A stretch of DNA of 64,000 nucleotides from Cellulomonas avistercoris (lineage in GTDB: Bacteria > Actinomycetota > Actinomycetes > Actinomycetales > Cellulomonadaceae), in contig NZ_JACSQV010000001.1 of the NCBI RefSeq assembly GCF_014836445.1, positions 418,149-482,148 on the forward strand, given 5' to 3'. The notes under the pieces were generated by a model. The model had not been told where the DNA came from. It worked only from the letters and a program-made list of their open reading frames with translations, and did not search any database. Numbering within the stretch: position 1 is the first letter of the stretch; the number at the start of each line of letters is the position of its first letter. Shown here one piece after another: positions 18,355 through 26,141 of the stretch. Both the position numbers and the translations under genes were made by a program.

Positions 18355-18384
18355 TTGACTCACCCAAACGGGTCACCCTAGTCT
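18355..18384 (+). promoter_or_regulatory. Promoter of the precursor-peptide operon
   Basis: TTGACT (18355-18360), 18 bp, TAGTCT (18379-18384). The transcript would start near 18391, leaving a leader of about 28 nt with the AAGGAG ribosome-binding site. This is the best sigma-70-like promoter in the cluster. Confidence 0.6.
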
Positions 18385-18393
18385 CACTGTGAC
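18372..18393. promoter_or_regulatory. Candidate operator overlapping the precursor promoter
   Basis: GTCAC (18372-18376) and GTGAC (18389-18393) form an inverted repeat that brackets the TAGTCT -10 box with a 12-bp spacer, a position where a bound protein would block polymerase. No regulator gene lies in the cluster. Confidence 0.35.
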
Positions 18394-18418
18394 TTATCGG
18401 TCTGACCAAGGAGAGCAC

Positions 18419-18694
18419 GTGCCCGCAACCGCCCTGCTGGAGAACGCCCTCGCCCTCGAGTCGGCCCACGCGCCGTTCGAGTCGGCCCTCACGCTCGAGT
18501 CGGCCTACGTGTCGTTCGAGTCCGCCGTCGCCCTCGAGTCGGCCTACGTGTCGTTCGAGTCCGCCGTCGCCCTCGAGTCGGCACTCGCGTTCGAGTCCGC
18601 CCTCGCGTTCGAGTCCGCCCTCGCGTTCGAGTCCGCCGTCGCGTTCGAGTCCGCCGTCGCGCTCGAGTCGGCGCTCGCGTTCGAGAGCGCCTGA
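18419..18694 (+). CDS. Repetitive Ser-rich putative RiPP precursor peptide
   Basis: A 91-residue peptide that starts with GTG 5 nt after AAGGAG. After a short 13-residue N-terminal part (PATALLENALAL) it consists of 13 copies of Glu-Ser-Ala separated by three or four hydrophobic residues: mainly E-S-A-[LV]-A-[FL], with two E-S-A-Y-V-S-F units. It has 15 Ser, no Cys and no Gly in the repeats. It stands first in an operon with a methyltransferase, nitroreductase and YcaO cyclodehydratase, so it is the likely substrate: YcaO enzymes cyclise Ser/Thr/Cys to azolines. No leader of normal length is present, which is odd. A structural repeat protein is the alternative. The family is unknown to me. 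Confidence 0.75.
   Translation: MPATALLENALALESAHAPFESALTLESAYVSFESAVALESAYVSFESAVALESALAFESALAFESALAFESAVAFESAVALESALAFESA
18452..18691 (+). repeat. Tandem 18/21-bp coding repeats in the precursor gene
   Basis: Units of 18 bp (E-S-A-x-x-F/L) and 21 bp (E-S-A-Y-V-S-F) repeat about a dozen times. A 39-bp block encoding L-E-S-A-Y-V-S-F-E-S-A-V-A occurs twice in succession with identical sequence, and the LAF units are near-identical. This suggests recent expansion by slippage or unequal crossing-over. Confidence 0.85.
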
Positions 18695-18782
18695 CCTCCG
18701 CCCCACCCGTCGAGAGGTGGGCCTGGACCCCGTCCCGGCCCACCTCTCGTCTGTCCCCGGCCGTCGGCGAGGAGCCAGCAAC

Positions 18783-19589
18783 GTGAGCACCAGCACCTAC
18801 TTCGACGCTGCGGCGGAGGCCTACGACGAGGAGTTCGGCGAGGACTCGGTGTGGGCGATCGCGCACCGGACCGCGCGCCGCCTGCTCCGCGCCCACCTCG
18901 CGGGGCGACCCGTCGAGCGCGTGCTGGACGCGGGGTGCGGCACCGGCAAGTGGGGCATCCCGTTCGCCGTCGGTGGCGCCGACGTCGTCTTCGCCGACCT
19001 CGCCGAGCGCATGGTCAGCGCGGCCGTCGAGTCCGCAGTGCGCGCAGGCGCGACGCCCGGTCGTGTGCACCCGCTGACCGCGCCCGTCCAGGACATGTCG
19101 GCGCTCGCCGACGCGCAGTTCGACCTCACGCTGTGCATGGGCGACCCGCTGTCGTACTGCGGCGACCCGGAGCGCGGGGCCGCCGAGCTCGTGCGCACGA
19201 CCCGGCCCGGCGGCACGGTGCTCCTCAGCGTCGACAGCCGGTGGGGGTACCTGCGGGTCTTCAAGGAGCGCGACGGCTACGACCTCGACCGGCTCGCCGA
19301 GTTCGTCCGGGACGGCGACGTCGTCGGGTGGGAGCAGCTCCCGCTGCACGCCTTCACCGACCGCGAGCTGCGTGACCTCATGGCCCGCCACGGCGCACGG
19401 ACGGTCGGGACCTGGACCCTCCCCACGGTCTCCTCGTACTTCCTCTTCGACCCCGCGTTCCGCGAGCGGCTCGGCGACGCCGAGTTCCGCCGCCGGCTGG
19501 ACGACGTCGAGTGGGACGCCCTGCAGGCGGGGTCGTCGGCACCCGGCAGCCACCACCTGTACGGGCTTTTCGTGCGGGAGGACGCGTGA
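18783..19589 (+). CDS. SAM-dependent methyltransferase
   Basis: A 268-residue class I methyltransferase. SAM-binding motif I is VLDAGCGTGKWG near residue 50, and the acidic residue of motif II is in VVFADLAERM. The GTG start has GAGGAG 8 nt upstream. It lies 88 bp after the precursor peptide and overlaps the nitroreductase gene by 4 bp. In azole-RiPP clusters such enzymes methylate the N-terminus or a side chain, and Glu carboxylates are another possible target here. The actual position is unknown. Confidence 0.9.
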   Translation: MSTSTYFDAAAEAYDEEFGEDSVWAIAHRTARRLLRAHLAGRPVERVLDAGCGTGKWGIPFAVGGADVVFADLAERMVSAAVESAVRAGATPGRVHPLTAPVQDMSALADAQFDLTLCMGDPLSYCGDPERGAAELVRTTRPGGTVLLSVDSRWGYLRVFKERDGYDLDRLAEFVRDGDVVGWEQLPLHAFTDRELRDLMARHGARTVGTWTLPTVSSYFLFDPAFRERLGDAEFRRRLDDVEWDALQAGSSAPGSHHLYGLFVREDA

Positions 19590-20386
19590 CGCGCGAGGAG
19601 ACCCTGCCGTGCGCCGGCACCGACGCCGCGGCGGCCCTGCTCGCGTCAGGTGCGAGCGTCCGTCGCTTCACGGCCGACGCCGTCCCGGACTCCGTCGTCG
19701 AGCAGGCGGTCGCCCTCGCCCAGCGTGCACCGTCGGCCTCGGGGCACCAGCCGTACTCGGTGTCGTACGTGACGGACCCCGACCTGCGCGCCGAGCTGGA
19801 GAGCGCGATGGCGGTGCAGGCGTTCGTCCACGACGCCCCCGTGTTCCTGCTGGTGTACGTCGACTGGTCGCGCCAGGACGTGATCGCCGACGCGCTCGTC
19901 GGCCCAAGCTCGATGAACCGGACGAGCCGGCTCATGGTCGGGACGATCGATGCCTCGATCTTCGCCCACCACCTCGCGCTGGCGCTGCGGGCCGCCGGTC
20001 TCGGGGTGTGCATGGTGGCGAACCCCCTGCTCGCGATGGACGAGGTCGCCCGGCTCCTCGGCCTGCCGGCACGGTCCTGCATGCCGCTGCACGTCCTGGT
20101 GGCCGGCCACCCGGCCGAGGTGGTCCCGCCCCGTCCGCGGTACCCGCGCGACATGGTCCTGCACCGCGACGCACGGCCCGGACCTCCCGACGTCGACGAG
20201 ACGCTGGCCTACCTGCGACGGGGTGACGCAGAGCTGCAGGCCGTGAACTACTTCGAGGTGACGGGTGACCCCGTCACCTCGTGGCCGGAGCACTACGCGA
20301 TCAAGTACGGACGGCGCGCGGCCGAGCGGACGTGGGAACCGCTCGCGGGCGCCCTGCCGGGGTTCCTCGACGGTCAGGCGACATGA
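19586..20386 (+). CDS. Nitroreductase-family oxidoreductase, candidate azoline dehydrogenase
   Basis: A 266-residue FMN-dependent protein of the nitroreductase superfamily. SVRRFT and QRAPSASGHQPYS are the FMN-binding segments, AAGLGVCMVANP is a later conserved region, and a long C-terminal part contains YAIKYGRRAAERTWE. In YcaO clusters the SagB/McbC-type member oxidises azolines to azoles, and this gene has that position, with 4-bp overlaps to the methyltransferase before and YcaO after. It is shorter than many SagB proteins and also resembles NfsA-type reductases, so the role is inferred mainly from context. Confidence 0.8.
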   Translation: MTREETLPCAGTDAAAALLASGASVRRFTADAVPDSVVEQAVALAQRAPSASGHQPYSVSYVTDPDLRAELESAMAVQAFVHDAPVFLLVYVDWSRQDVIADALVGPSSMNRTSRLMVGTIDASIFAHHLALALRAAGLGVCMVANPLLAMDEVARLLGLPARSCMPLHVLVAGHPAEVVPPRPRYPRDMVLHRDARPGPPDVDETLAYLRRGDAELQAVNYFEVTGDPVTSWPEHYAIKYGRRAAERTWEPLAGALPGFLDGQAT

Positions 20387-22404
20387 CGCACCACGCGCTC
20401 GCACCGGGCGGGATGCTGGGCCTGTCGCCCGAGGGCGTCTTCGGCGGGTTCCCCGCTGCGCTGCGGCGGTGGCGCGTGCCCCATGACGACGGGAACGACC
20501 TGCGACGGCTCGTGCACCTGCTGCACCGTGGCAGCACACGTGCCGACCTGGACCTGCTCCTGCCCCGGCACCTGCTGCCGCTCGCCGAGGACCTCGTCGC
20601 CCACGGCAGCCGGGACGGGTGGCTGCGGACCGGTGCGCACGACGCCAAGCAGGCTCCCCTCGACGCACCTGGACCGGCACCGGTCCACGGCGTCCTCGTG
20701 CACGACACGCTCGTGACGGGGTGGCGGGGACTGGGCGACACGACGTCGTTGGTCGGACGGCGGGACGTCGCGCTGGTGGCGCACGGGCCCGACACCGTCG
20801 TGGCCTTCTGGCCCGCGGACACCGCCGCCTGCGCCGAGTGCGTGGGCCGGTGGTACGTCGGCACCCGCCGGCACCCCGTCGAGACGCTCGAGGCGCTGAG
20901 CTTCGAGGTCATGACCGGACGGACGCACCGGACGGTCCCGCAGGACGCGATCGACGCAGCGCTCGACGCCCTCACCGCGGCCGACCGACGACAGCCCGGA
21001 AGGGCGGGGCTGGCCGTGCTCACCGCCGACCGCGCCCACGAGCTGCGGTGGGTGGGGCGGCACCCGTCGTGCACGTGCCCCGTACCGGCGCAGCCCGTGC
21101 CCGGGCCCGTCGGGGGGCGCCGGCCCGGGCGCTCCGCCGGCGACCTGGCCGCGCTCGTCGTCGAGCGGGGGGCCGTCGGGTCCCTCACCGTCGAGCGGCT
21201 CGCGTCCCCGGACGGCTCGTCGTACGTCGTCGCCCAGGCACGAGTGAACTCTGCCTACCCGCGCGCGGTGACGACGCCGCTCGTGGCGTTCGGCGACGCG
21301 CCCGAGGACGACCTGGCCACGCTCCGTTGCCTCGGCGAGGCCGTCGAGCGCTTCTGCACCTTCCACCCGGCGCGCGAGCGGCTCGTGCGAGCGACGGTCA
21401 CGGAGCTCGGTGACGACGCCGTCCCCCCGTCGTCGCTGCCGCTGTTCCGGCCCGAGCAGTACGCGCGCAGCGGTTTCCCCCACCGCCCGCCCGACGACGC
21501 CTCCCCGTACCTCTGGGCACGTGCGACGACGCTCTCCGACGGCCGGCCACGTTGGGTGCCCGCCGAGGCCGTGCACCCCGGGTGCGCCGTGGGCGCACCG
21601 CTGCTGACGGTGTCGTCGACCGGTGTCGCCGCCCATCCCGACCGGGACGCGGCCATCCTGGCCGCCCTCATGGAGGTGGTCGAACGGGACGCGCTCTCGA
21701 CACTGTTCCTGCTGCGGCACGCGTTGCCGCGCCTGGCCGTGGACGACGACACCGTCGCGCGCCAGGAGGCGACGCTGGCAGCCGCAGGCTTCCGTCTGCA
21801 GCTCTTCGACCTCACGGGTGACGCCGGTGTGCCCGGCGTCCTCGCCCTCGCGGACCGACCCGGCGGGCCTGCGCCCTACCTCCTCAAGGGGGCGGCTGCC
21901 GCCCCGGACCTCCACGGGGCCGTGCACCAGGCGCTGCGCGAGGTGTGGCGGGGCTTCCTCTACCTCGGGAGCCGTCCGCAGATCGTCCCCACCGACCTGT
22001 CCCGGCTCGACCCCTCGAGCATCGAGTACGGCATGGCGTACTACCAGTCGGACGAGGCGCTGGCGACGCTCGACGTGCTGAGCGGTGCGTCGACCGCAGC
22101 GCGGCATGCCGCACCCGCACCCGCCGTCGGCCGGGGACCGACCGACGCGCTCCAGGCCGCGACGGCGACCCTGACCGCGCGGGGCTACGCACCGCTCGTC
22201 GTCGACTGCACCCTCCCCGTCGCCGAGGAGGTGGGCTTCCACGTGGTCCGCGTCGTCGTGCCCGGGATGATCCCCGTGGCGTTCGGACGACGACCGTGGC
22301 AGCTGGGGGGGAGCCGTCTGGACCGCCTCGCGGCGGCTGTCGGCGCCCCCGGCGTCCGCGCCGACCTGGGGGAGAACGGCGGCCCCCCGCACTTCTTCAC
22401 ATGA
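20383..22404 (+). CDS. YcaO cyclodehydratase fused to zinc-binding partner domain
   Basis: A 673-residue protein. The C-terminal half (about residues 260-673) is a YcaO domain, with GEAVERFCTF, MEVVERDA and QALREVWRG as ATP-binding elements. The N-terminal half carries a four-cysteine zinc site, Cys150-x2-Cys153 and Cys230-x-Cys232, as in E1-like partner (C) proteins of azole-forming cyclodehydratases. Together they would use ATP to cyclise Ser/Thr/Cys of the precursor. The C-terminus ends P-P-H-F-F-T instead of the usual Pro-rich PxPxP, but still exposes a short tail near the active site. It overlaps the nitroreductase gene by 4 bp. Confidence 0.9.
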   Translation: MTHHALAPGGMLGLSPEGVFGGFPAALRRWRVPHDDGNDLRRLVHLLHRGSTRADLDLLLPRHLLPLAEDLVAHGSRDGWLRTGAHDAKQAPLDAPGPAPVHGVLVHDTLVTGWRGLGDTTSLVGRRDVALVAHGPDTVVAFWPADTAACAECVGRWYVGTRRHPVETLEALSFEVMTGRTHRTVPQDAIDAALDALTAADRRQPGRAGLAVLTADRAHELRWVGRHPSCTCPVPAQPVPGPVGGRRPGRSAGDLAALVVERGAVGSLTVERLASPDGSSYVVAQARVNSAYPRAVTTPLVAFGDAPEDDLATLRCLGEAVERFCTFHPARERLVRATVTELGDDAVPPSSLPLFRPEQYARSGFPHRPPDDASPYLWARATTLSDGRPRWVPAEAVHPGCAVGAPLLTVSSTGVAAHPDRDAAILAALMEVVERDALSTLFLLRHALPRLAVDDDTVARQEATLAAAGFRLQLFDLTGDAGVPGVLALADRPGGPAPYLLKGAAAAPDLHGAVHQALREVWRGFLYLGSRPQIVPTDLSRLDPSSIEYGMAYYQSDEALATLDVLSGASTAARHAAPAPAVGRGPTDALQAATATLTARGYAPLVVDCTLPVAEEVGFHVVRVVVPGMIPVAFGRRPWQLGGSRLDRLAAAVGAPGVRADLGENGGPPHFFT

Positions 22405-22469
22405 CGCCCGGGCTGCGCACGGCCACGGCGGACGTTCGCGCCGTCACGCCCGCAGGGGACGGGACGGGC

Positions 22470-23687
22470 TCACGCCGGAGCCCCGACGACGGCCTGCGCG
22501 TACCGCACGAGCAGCGCGACGCCGCCCTCGAGGGCGGGCTCGTGCACACGCAACCCCGGCGAGTGGTTAGGGGCGGCCGGACCGGCACCCGGGTCACCGG
22601 TGCCGATCAGCGCCATGACGGCGGGCACCCGCGCGCCGATCTCCCCGAAGTCCTCGGAGACCGTCAGCGGGTGCTCGATGTCCCGGACCGCGTCGGCTCC
22701 GAGCACGTCCCGGGCCACGCGCCGCAGGGTCTGCGTGCACGCCGCGTCGTTCGAGGTCACGGGGTAGGACAGCTCCCACGTCACCTCGGCCCCGACGCCG
22801 CGCAGCGCGGCGACGGCAGTGGTGACGCGGACCAGCTCGTCCCGCAGACGTCGTCCCGCCGCGGGCGAGAACGACCTGACGGTGCCGCGCAGCGTCGCCG
22901 TCGCGGGGATCGCCGTGTGCGTGTCTCCCGCCTGCAGGCCGGCGACGGTGACCACGGCGGCCTCGAACGGTCCCGACGTGAGCGGCAGGCGCTCGAGGGC
23001 GAGGCAGAGCTCGGCGGCAGCCGTCACGGGATTGCCCGGGCGTTGCAGCGCCGCGTGCCCCGCATCGCCCACGACCCGCACGGTGAACCAGTCGGCGGCG
23101 GCGAACATCGGCCCCACGCGCGTCGCGAGCGTGCCGGCCGGGTAGGTGGGGGACGTGTGGAGCGCGAACGCGGAGTCGGGCAGTGGGTCGAGCAGCCCCT
23201 CCTCCACCATGAGCGCGGCACCGCCGTGCCCCTCCTCCCCCGGCTGGAAGACGAAGGTGACACGTCCGCGGAGCGTGTCGCGCGCCGCGGCGAGCACGGT
23301 CGCGGCACCGACCAGCATCGCCGTGTGCGCGTCGTGCCCGCACGCGTGCATCACGCCGGGCACCCGCGAGCGCGGGACGGCCGACGGGTCCTGCGCGATC
23401 GGCAGCGCGTCCATGTCGGCGCGCAGCATGAGGTGCGGTCCCGCGCGACCGGTCTCGAGCACCGCCACGACCGAGCTCGAGCCGCGCCCGGTGCTGATCG
23501 TGAGCCCGTCACCGGGCAGTGCCCCGAGCACGGCCCGCTGCGTCCGGGGCAGCGACAGCCCGACCTCGGGCCAGACGTGCAGCTCGCGGCGCAGGCGCAG
23601 CACGGCCGGCATGACGGCGGCGACCGCGCCGGACAGGTCGAGCCGGAACAGGTCGGCCGCCGGCGGGGTCCCCGCCGCCGGGGTCAC
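22470..23687 (-). CDS. M20D-type amidohydrolase
   Basis: A 405-residue metallo-amidohydrolase of the HipO/IAA-amino-acid hydrolase group. RRELHVWPEVG lies near the N-terminus, the metal site is MHACGHDAHTA, and the catalytic pair is in FQPGEEGHGG. These enzymes remove acyl groups from amino acids or small peptides. It converges on the YcaO gene (65-bp gap), and its GTG start overlaps the stop of the tautomerase gene (GTGA). In the cluster it may trim an acylated intermediate or the processed peptide. It is not a typical leader protease. Confidence 0.85.
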   Translation of the reverse strand: MTPAAGTPPAADLFRLDLSGAVAAVMPAVLRLRRELHVWPEVGLSLPRTQRAVLGALPGDGLTISTGRGSSSVVAVLETGRAGPHLMLRADMDALPIAQDPSAVPRSRVPGVMHACGHDAHTAMLVGAATVLAAARDTLRGRVTFVFQPGEEGHGGAALMVEEGLLDPLPDSAFALHTSPTYPAGTLATRVGPMFAAADWFTVRVVGDAGHAALQRPGNPVTAAAELCLALERLPLTSGPFEAAVVTVAGLQAGDTHTAIPATATLRGTVRSFSPAAGRRLRDELVRVTTAVAALRGVGAEVTWELSYPVTSNDAACTQTLRRVARDVLGADAVRDIEHPLTVSEDFGEIGARVPAVMALIGTGDPGAGPAAPNHSPGLRVHEPALEGGVALLVRYAQAVVGAPA

Positions 23688-24070
23688 TCGGCGTCCGGGG
23701 CGAGGACGATGTCCAGGTCGAGGTCACCCGCGGGGACACCCCCGACCCCCCAGTTCGCCACGGGGACGTCGTGAACCACGACGAGCACGTCGCCGCGGGG
23801 GACGCCGAGCGCCTCGAACCGGTTCGCGACCTCGGCGTACAGACGATTCTTCGTCGTTTCCGGACGTCCCGCGAACATGAGCACGTGGACGGTGACCTCG
23901 CGCATCCGCGCGGGTGCGAGCACGTGGTCGCGCGGAAACGTCGACAACCGCACGAGCGGGTCGTCCGGCGGAATTCTCAGCACCTCGATCATCGCCCGCC
24001 GGACCGCCGCCATGAGCTTCTTGGCGTCGACCGGCGCGACCCGACCCTCGGTCATTTCGATATGCGCCAT
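23684..24070 (-). CDS. Tautomerase/MIF-superfamily-like protein without Pro1
   Basis: A 128-residue protein, two 4-oxalocrotonate-tautomerase-like halves long. The second half has VVVHDVPVANWGVGG, close to the family pattern (E-x-P-x-x-N-W-G-x-G-G). The residue after the initiator Met is Ala, not the catalytic Pro, and no alternative start with Met-Pro is available. It may therefore be a non-enzymatic or re-purposed member. The first 20 codons are less G/C-rich than the neighbours. It is divergent from the AMP ligase (58-bp gap), and TACGAT on the minus strand (24088-24083) is a possible -10 box. Confidence 0.65.
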   Translation of the reverse strand: MAHIEMTEGRVAPVDAKKLMAAVRRAMIEVLRIPPDDPLVRLSTFPRDHVLAPARMREVTVHVLMFAGRPETTKNRLYAEVANRFEALGVPRGDVLVVVHDVPVANWGVGGVPAGDLDLDIVLAPDAE

Positions 24071-24128
24071 CGCCACGCGCAAATCGTACACACCACCCCC
24101 TTCTCCCCGGACGGCAGGTACTGCTGAG

Positions 24129-25598
24129 ATGGAACACCCACCGGATCTCCTGCACGGCGCCGCACGCGCCCTCGACGAGCATCCCGACCGGCTCGCGGTC
24201 ACCGGCGACGGGTCCGTCGGCCTCACCTACCGCGAGCTGCACGCGAGCGCACGGTCCGTGGTCGACGGGCTGCAGGCCGTCGGTGCACGCCGCGGCGACC
24301 GGGTCGTCCTGCGTTTCGACACGACCGACGCCCCGCTGCTCGCGGCCGCGTGGCTGGCGTCGCTCGCGGGCGGCTTCGTGGCCGTGCCGGCTTCGCCGCG
24401 CTTCGCGGACGCCGACCTGCGCCGGATCGCGCGGGACTGCGGTGCCGCGGCCGTCGTCGGACGCCCCTCGGTCCTCGACGAGGACGTCCCGCGGGTCGCG
24501 GCGCAGGACGTCCGCCCGCTCGACGGGGGGTCGGTGCTGGACGGGACGTCCCGTGAGGCGGGGACGCTCGCCAGCATCATCTACACCTCGGGCACGACGG
24601 GCCGCACCAAGGGCGTCGCGTGCCCGTACGGCAGCCTGGTGTCCGCGCCCTTCGCGGCGGGCACCGTGCAGGTGCACGCGTTCCCGTACGACACGTCGGC
24701 CGCGCAGAACGCCATGTCGCGGGCGCTGCTCGGCTCCACGACGCACGTGATGTCGACCTTCAACCCCCGACACGTCGTCGACGTCCTCGAACGTGAAGGC
24801 GCCGGGTGGCTGGGGGTGTCACCGGTGATGGCCACGATGCTGCTGCGGTCGCGCGCCCTGACCGGCCGCCGCCTCGACGCACTGCGCGTGGTGGTGCTCG
24901 CGGGCTCCGCGACGCCCCCGCACGTGGCGGCCGCGCTCGCCGAGGCGCTGCCGCGTGCCGCGGTCACCAACCACTACACGCTCACGGAGGCAGGGCAGCA
25001 CTTCCTGCGGCAGGTCGTCGACCCCGCCCGCCCCCAGGTGCTGGGCCGCAACGGCACGACCGCGCAGGTGAGCATCCTGGACGACGACGGGACGCCCCTG
25101 CCGGCCGGGCAGGTCGGCGAGATCGCGTTCGTCGTGGGCTGCGGGCCCGAGCTGCGCACCTACTACGGGGACGCGACGGCGACCGCGTCGATGTACTCCC
25201 CGCCCGGCTTCCTGCGCACGGGCGACGTCGGCCACGTCGACGAGCTCGGGGACGTCCACCTCACGGACCGGAAGAAGGACCTCATCATCAAGGGCGGTCT
25301 GAACATCTCGAGCGCCGAGGTCGAGGCCGTCCTGGCGGCCCATCCCGCAGTGCTCGACGTGGCCGTCTTCGCGGTCCCGGACGCGGCGCTCGGCGAGCTC
25401 GTGGCGGCCGCCGTGGTCCCCGGTGACGGCTACCGCCAGGAGGACCTGGCGGCGTACGCACGGACGCACCTCGGCCGGGACCGCGCCCCTGACCGGTGGT
25501 GGGTGACCGGACCGCTGCCGCGGACCGCGACCGGCAAGATCGCCAAGGCGGCGCTGCGGGCGTCACTCACGGTCGACCGCCCGGCCGGCTCGCCGTGA
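24129..25598 (+). CDS. AMP-dependent acyl/aminoacyl ligase (ANL superfamily)
   Basis: A 489-residue adenylate-forming enzyme. Core motifs are SIIYTSGTTGRTKG (about residues 148-161), YTLTEAG, FLRTGDVGHVDELG and DRKKDLIIKGG, and the C-terminal catalytic Lys is in TATGKIAK (about residue 467). It activates a carboxylic acid as AMP ester and loads it on CoA or a carrier; the LGGDS carrier at 16888 is a candidate. The substrate code cannot be read reliably. No strong ribosome-binding site is visible. It overlaps the flavin reductase gene by 4 bp. Confidence 0.9.
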   Translation: MEHPPDLLHGAARALDEHPDRLAVTGDGSVGLTYRELHASARSVVDGLQAVGARRGDRVVLRFDTTDAPLLAAAWLASLAGGFVAVPASPRFADADLRRIARDCGAAAVVGRPSVLDEDVPRVAAQDVRPLDGGSVLDGTSREAGTLASIIYTSGTTGRTKGVACPYGSLVSAPFAAGTVQVHAFPYDTSAAQNAMSRALLGSTTHVMSTFNPRHVVDVLEREGAGWLGVSPVMATMLLRSRALTGRRLDALRVVVLAGSATPPHVAAALAEALPRAAVTNHYTLTEAGQHFLRQVVDPARPQVLGRNGTTAQVSILDDDGTPLPAGQVGEIAFVVGCGPELRTYYGDATATASMYSPPGFLRTGDVGHVDELGDVHLTDRKKDLIIKGGLNISSAEVEAVLAAHPAVLDVAVFAVPDAALGELVAAAVVPGDGYRQEDLAAYARTHLGRDRAPDRWWVTGPLPRTATGKIAKAALRASLTVDRPAGSP

Positions 25599-26104
25599 GC
25601 GCGTCGCCCGCCGGGTCGTCGCGCGTCTCGCCGGAGGGCTTCCGGACCGCCATGTCACAGCTTCCGACGTTCGTCACGGTCGTCACGTCGTACGGTCCGG
25701 ACGGCCCACTGGGCTGCACGGTCAACAGCCTGATGTCGCTGTCGCTGGATCCGCCCTCGCTCGTGCTCTCGCTCGGTGCGCGGAGCCGCACCGCGCAGTG
25801 GCTGACCCGCGGCACCGTCCCGTTCGCCGTGAACGCGTTGACGTGGCCGCAGCGCGCCTTGGCAGACACCTTCGCGGCGGGCGACGCCGGGCGACGTTTC
25901 GACGGCGTCGCGCACGAGGACGTCGCGGGGTGCCCGGTGCTGACGGGTGCCGCTCCGGTCCTGGTCTGCGTCCTCGAGGACGCGTGGCCCGTGCACGACC
26001 ACGTGCTGCTCGTGGGCCGGGTCGAGCACGCCAGCAGCGACGAGTCGCAGCGTCCTCTGGTGCACCACCGCCGCGCGCAGCGCACGCTCGCCCTGCCCAC
26101 CTGA
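25595..26104 (+). CDS. Flavin reductase domain protein
   Basis: A 169-residue short-chain flavin reductase of the HpaC/FRD type. FVTVVTSYGPDGPLGCTVNSLMSLSLDPPSLVLSL forms the flavin site, and VGRVEHAS lies near the end. It supplies reduced FMN/FAD to two-component monooxygenases, and the LLM monooxygenase at 17139 is the likely client. The GTG start overlaps the ligase stop (GTGA). It is the last gene of the cluster, followed 37 bp later by convergent DNA polymerase IV. Confidence 0.85.
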   Translation: MSASPAGSSRVSPEGFRTAMSQLPTFVTVVTSYGPDGPLGCTVNSLMSLSLDPPSLVLSLGARSRTAQWLTRGTVPFAVNALTWPQRALADTFAAGDAGRRFDGVAHEDVAGCPVLTGAAPVLVCVLEDAWPVHDHVLLVGRVEHASSDESQRPLVHHRRAQRTLALPT

Positions 26105-26141
26105 CACGGCGCTGAGATCAGGGCGGGCTCGGGGCGGCACG

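Noticed and set aside
18452..18691. CRISPR array
   Set aside because: The regular repeats are in-frame protein repeats without unique spacers, and there are no cas genes.
18269..18796. Minus-strand repetitive frame (Leu-Glu-Arg-Asp-Gly-Gly type) opposite the precursor peptide
   Set aside because: It is the antisense of the Glu-Ser-Ala repeats; the plus strand has promoter, ribosome-binding site and operon context.
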